The notes under the pieces were generated by a model. That model did not search any database. It worked only from the letters and a program-made list of their open reading frames with translations, and had not been told where the DNA came from. Shown here in pieces: positions 7,262 through 8,278 of a DNA stretch of 8,278 nt. This DNA is from Thermoplasmatota archaeon (GTDB lineage Archaea > Thermoplasmatota > Penumbrarchaeia > Penumbrarchaeales > Penumbrarchaeaceae). Position 1 is the first letter of the stretch. Each line of letters opens with the position of its first letter. Both the position numbers and the translations under genes were made by a program. The stretch spans positions 1-8,278 of the forward strand of contig JAUVCY010000064.1 of the NCBI GenBank assembly GCA_030595585.1, in the 5' to 3' direction.

Positions 7262-7492
7262 TTATTGTTCTCTACGTTCATTTCTATATAATTCGACCAG
7301 GGCCGACATCACCACGGCCTCGAACGGGTTCAACCTTGCTGAGTTTGACGAAGCGCTGGCGTGTGACCTCACGGAGAACATGATGCGGTCGAACGCCTCC
7401 TGGTCCTCTTTTCTGAGTCCTCTTCTGAAGGAGTTCCAGGAGTCCAGCTCCTGTTCCAGGAGCATCCTGTACGTGGGACACGTTCTCCCCAT
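7262..7492 (-). CDS. Small helical protein coupled to the RecA-like gene
   Basis: A 76-residue protein starting MGRTCPTYRMLLEQELDSW. Its ATG shares one base with the stop of the RecA-like gene (TGATG), and GGAGG within the last codons of that gene serves as its ribosome binding site, so the two are translationally coupled. The composition is charged and helix-rich, with blocks FRRGLRKEDQEAFDRIM and NPFEAVVMSALVELYR. No membrane segment, signal or Cys motif is visible. From memory it resembles small archaeal proteins, including haloarchaeal ones, that begin MGRT.PT(Y/F)R and have the FRRALR...FDRL pattern; I know no defined function. Coupling suggests it binds the RecA-like protein or bridges it to the polymerase. 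A longer reading from ATG 7696 is rejected because its first half overlaps the RecA-like gene. Confidence 0.85.
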   Translation of the reverse strand: MGRTCPTYRMLLEQELDSWNSFRRGLRKEDQEAFDRIMFSVRSHASASSNSARLNPFEAVVMSALVELYRNERREQ

Positions 7493-8157
7493 CAGGACGC
7501 CTCCGCGACGAAGTCGTCGAGCATGTGCTGGAACGGGTCCACCATGCTGATATCCTTCCACACGCCCCCCTGGGTGACTATCCTCATGCCGCCTCCCGGC
7601 CTGCCCTGGATGGTGGTCCACCTGAAGACTTTTTCTCTCATGTCCTGGATGAGCTCCCCGCCGTTTCCCTTTCCGGTAGCGGTTATGACCACGCACGTTC
7701 CCTTTTTCGCCAGCTGGTGAAGCGTCTCCATCCAGTTGGAGAGCATTCCCCTTGCTGCGTCCAGCTCCACCTCCGGGTCGCAGAGCATCCGGTCTATCGC
7801 AGATACAAGCACCATGTCCGTTCCCTCAGGGGGGAGGCCGGACCGGATGATGGAATCCATCTGGTAGGCGGTGAACGCCCTGGCGATGTGGACCCTCTCC
7901 AGGGCCGTTCCCGGATCGATCCTCCTTGCCCTGAGAACGCTCGCCATGGAGAACGGGTTCACCCTGTGTCCACCGTCGACGTAGCGGACCTCGCCGCCCT
8001 CGGAGGCGGTGAGGGCCCCCAGTCTGTCGAGCAGGTGGAAGCATAGGGAGTTGTCCCCAACAAGCAGGTAGATCCTCCCCGGAAGGAACCCTCCTATCAT
8101 CCTGTCGAAGAGGAAGAAGCCCGTGTTGTAGATCTTAAGGTCACTGTTGTCAAACAT
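7492..8157 (-). CDS. RecA/RadB-like protein lacking a functional ATP site
   Basis: A 221-residue RecA-fold core without the N-terminal HhH domain of RadA, close to RadB in size. The family outline is visible: NTGFFLFDRMIGGFLPGRIYLLVG at the start, EGGEVRYVDGG near 53-63, a RadA-like ARAFTAYQM block near 92-100, and VVITATGKGNGG near 156-167. Where RecA proteins have the P-loop GxxxxGKT, this one reads GDNSLCFHL (from G34), with no Gly-Lys-Thr/Ser. The Walker B strand MVLVSAID has Ser119 in place of Asp. It is therefore probably a non-hydrolysing partner, like bacterial ImuA or SulA relatives, rather than a recombinase. ATG 8157 is preferred because AGGGGATC precedes it by 5 bases and the family motif begins right after. 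ATG 8202 would add 15 unconserved residues and leave only 27 bases to the divergent gene. Confidence 0.85.
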   Translation of the reverse strand: MFDNSDLKIYNTGFFLFDRMIGGFLPGRIYLLVGDNSLCFHLLDRLGALTASEGGEVRYVDGGHRVNPFSMASVLRARRIDPGTALERVHIARAFTAYQMDSIIRSGLPPEGTDMVLVSAIDRMLCDPEVELDAARGMLSNWMETLHQLAKKGTCVVITATGKGNGGELIQDMREKVFRWTTIQGRPGGGMRIVTQGGVWKDISMVDPFQHMLDDFVAEAS

Positions 8158-8183
8158 GATGGGATCCCCTGTGGGATAACATC
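8158..8183 (-). promoter_or_regulatory. 26-bp inverted repeat over the RecA-like gene's ribosome binding site
   Basis: On the minus strand GATGTTATCCC, loop ACAG, then GGGATCCCATC directly precedes the ATG at 8157. The arms match at 9 of 11 positions. The 3' arm and loop contain the AGGGGATC ribosome-binding-like site, and the 5' arm contains the TGTTATCCC element also found ahead of the phosphatase. It could be an RNA hairpin that hides the site, a DNA operator, or both. It depends on the 8157 start being right. Confidence 0.45.
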
Positions 8184-8229
8184 CATCTCTCCAGGGGTTC
8201 ATAAGTCAAACGAGAGGGGGGGGAGTTGT
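8184..8229. promoter_or_regulatory. Divergent intergenic promoter region
   Basis: This short gap lies between the RecA-like gene and the plus-strand gene at 8230. The only TATA-like stretch is GTTCATAAG (8198-8206), which reads CTTATGAAC on the minus strand and is weak for both directions. A run of eight G (8216-8223) followed by AG forms a ribosome-binding-like site for the plus gene. The close back-to-back layout suggests shared control. Confidence 0.35.
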
Positions 8230-8278
8230 ATGAAGGTGGATTCAGATCTCGTCGTATTCTTGAGAGGGTCCAGGTTGT
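8230..8278 (+). CDS. Start of a divergent gene, possibly a winged-helix regulator (partial)
   Basis: An ATG at 8230 opens a frame running off the right edge, giving MKVDSDLVVFLRGSRL. A G-rich site (GGGGGGAG) ends 4 bases before it. The pattern SDLVVFLRGSR resembles the first helix of many archaeal ArsR/winged-helix proteins (ELvsFLlrSkyR..vL), but 16 residues cannot settle this. If right, it would be the natural candidate for controlling the adjacent RecA-like gene. Confidence 0.45.
   Translation, partial: MKVDSDLVVFLRGSRL

Noticed and set aside
7493..7696. N-terminal extension of the 76-residue protein to 144 residues
   Set aside because: The added part lies out of frame inside the RecA-like gene and is Arg/His/Gly-rich nonsense. 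The TGATG junction with its own ribosome binding site marks the real start.

Overview
The window looks archaeal, most likely a euryarchaeon; a Thermoplasmatota-like lineage is a guess from gene content only. The basis is a B-family DNA polymerase of an archaeal-only type, AT-rich TATA boxes about 25 bases ahead of plausible transcription starts, GGAGG-type ribosome binding sites, and a large secreted protein built from SBBP propeller repeats and fibronectin type III domains. Nearly everything is on the minus strand and is densely packed. No gap exceeds about 220 bases. No tRNA, rRNA, CRISPR array or insertion sequence was seen.

In minus-strand transcription order, right to left, the layout is as follows. 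(1) A RecA/RadB-like protein (8157-7492) has lost the Walker A lysine and Walker B aspartate. (2) A 76-residue helical protein (7492-7262) has a start codon that shares one base with the stop of the RecA-like gene. (3) A PPP-type metallophosphatase (7166-6150) has its own TATA box. (4) A 759-residue B-family polymerase (6066-3787) has a destroyed 3'-5' exonuclease site and an altered motif C, matching the archaeal PolB2 (inactivated or translesion-like) group. Tandem hairpins and a T-rich stretch then end this block. (5) A separate transcription unit encodes the secreted SBBP-Fn3 protein (3547 to beyond the left edge). At the right edge, a plus-strand gene starts at 8230 and diverges from the RecA-like gene. 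Its 16 visible residues faintly resemble an archaeal winged-helix regulator.

The most interesting unit is the 3.8-8.2 kb block. A RecA fold without an ATP site, a small helical partner and a proofreading-deficient polymerase recall the bacterial ImuA-ImuB-DnaE2 mutasome. This suggests an archaeal DNA-damage-tolerance module, with the phosphatase as an unexpected member. The leaders add weight to this. The RecA-like and phosphatase genes share a GGGATAACA element just ahead of their starts. The RecA-like and polymerase genes each have an inverted repeat whose 3' arm contains the likely ribosome binding site. These points are inferences from sequence reading and were not tested by database search or folding software.
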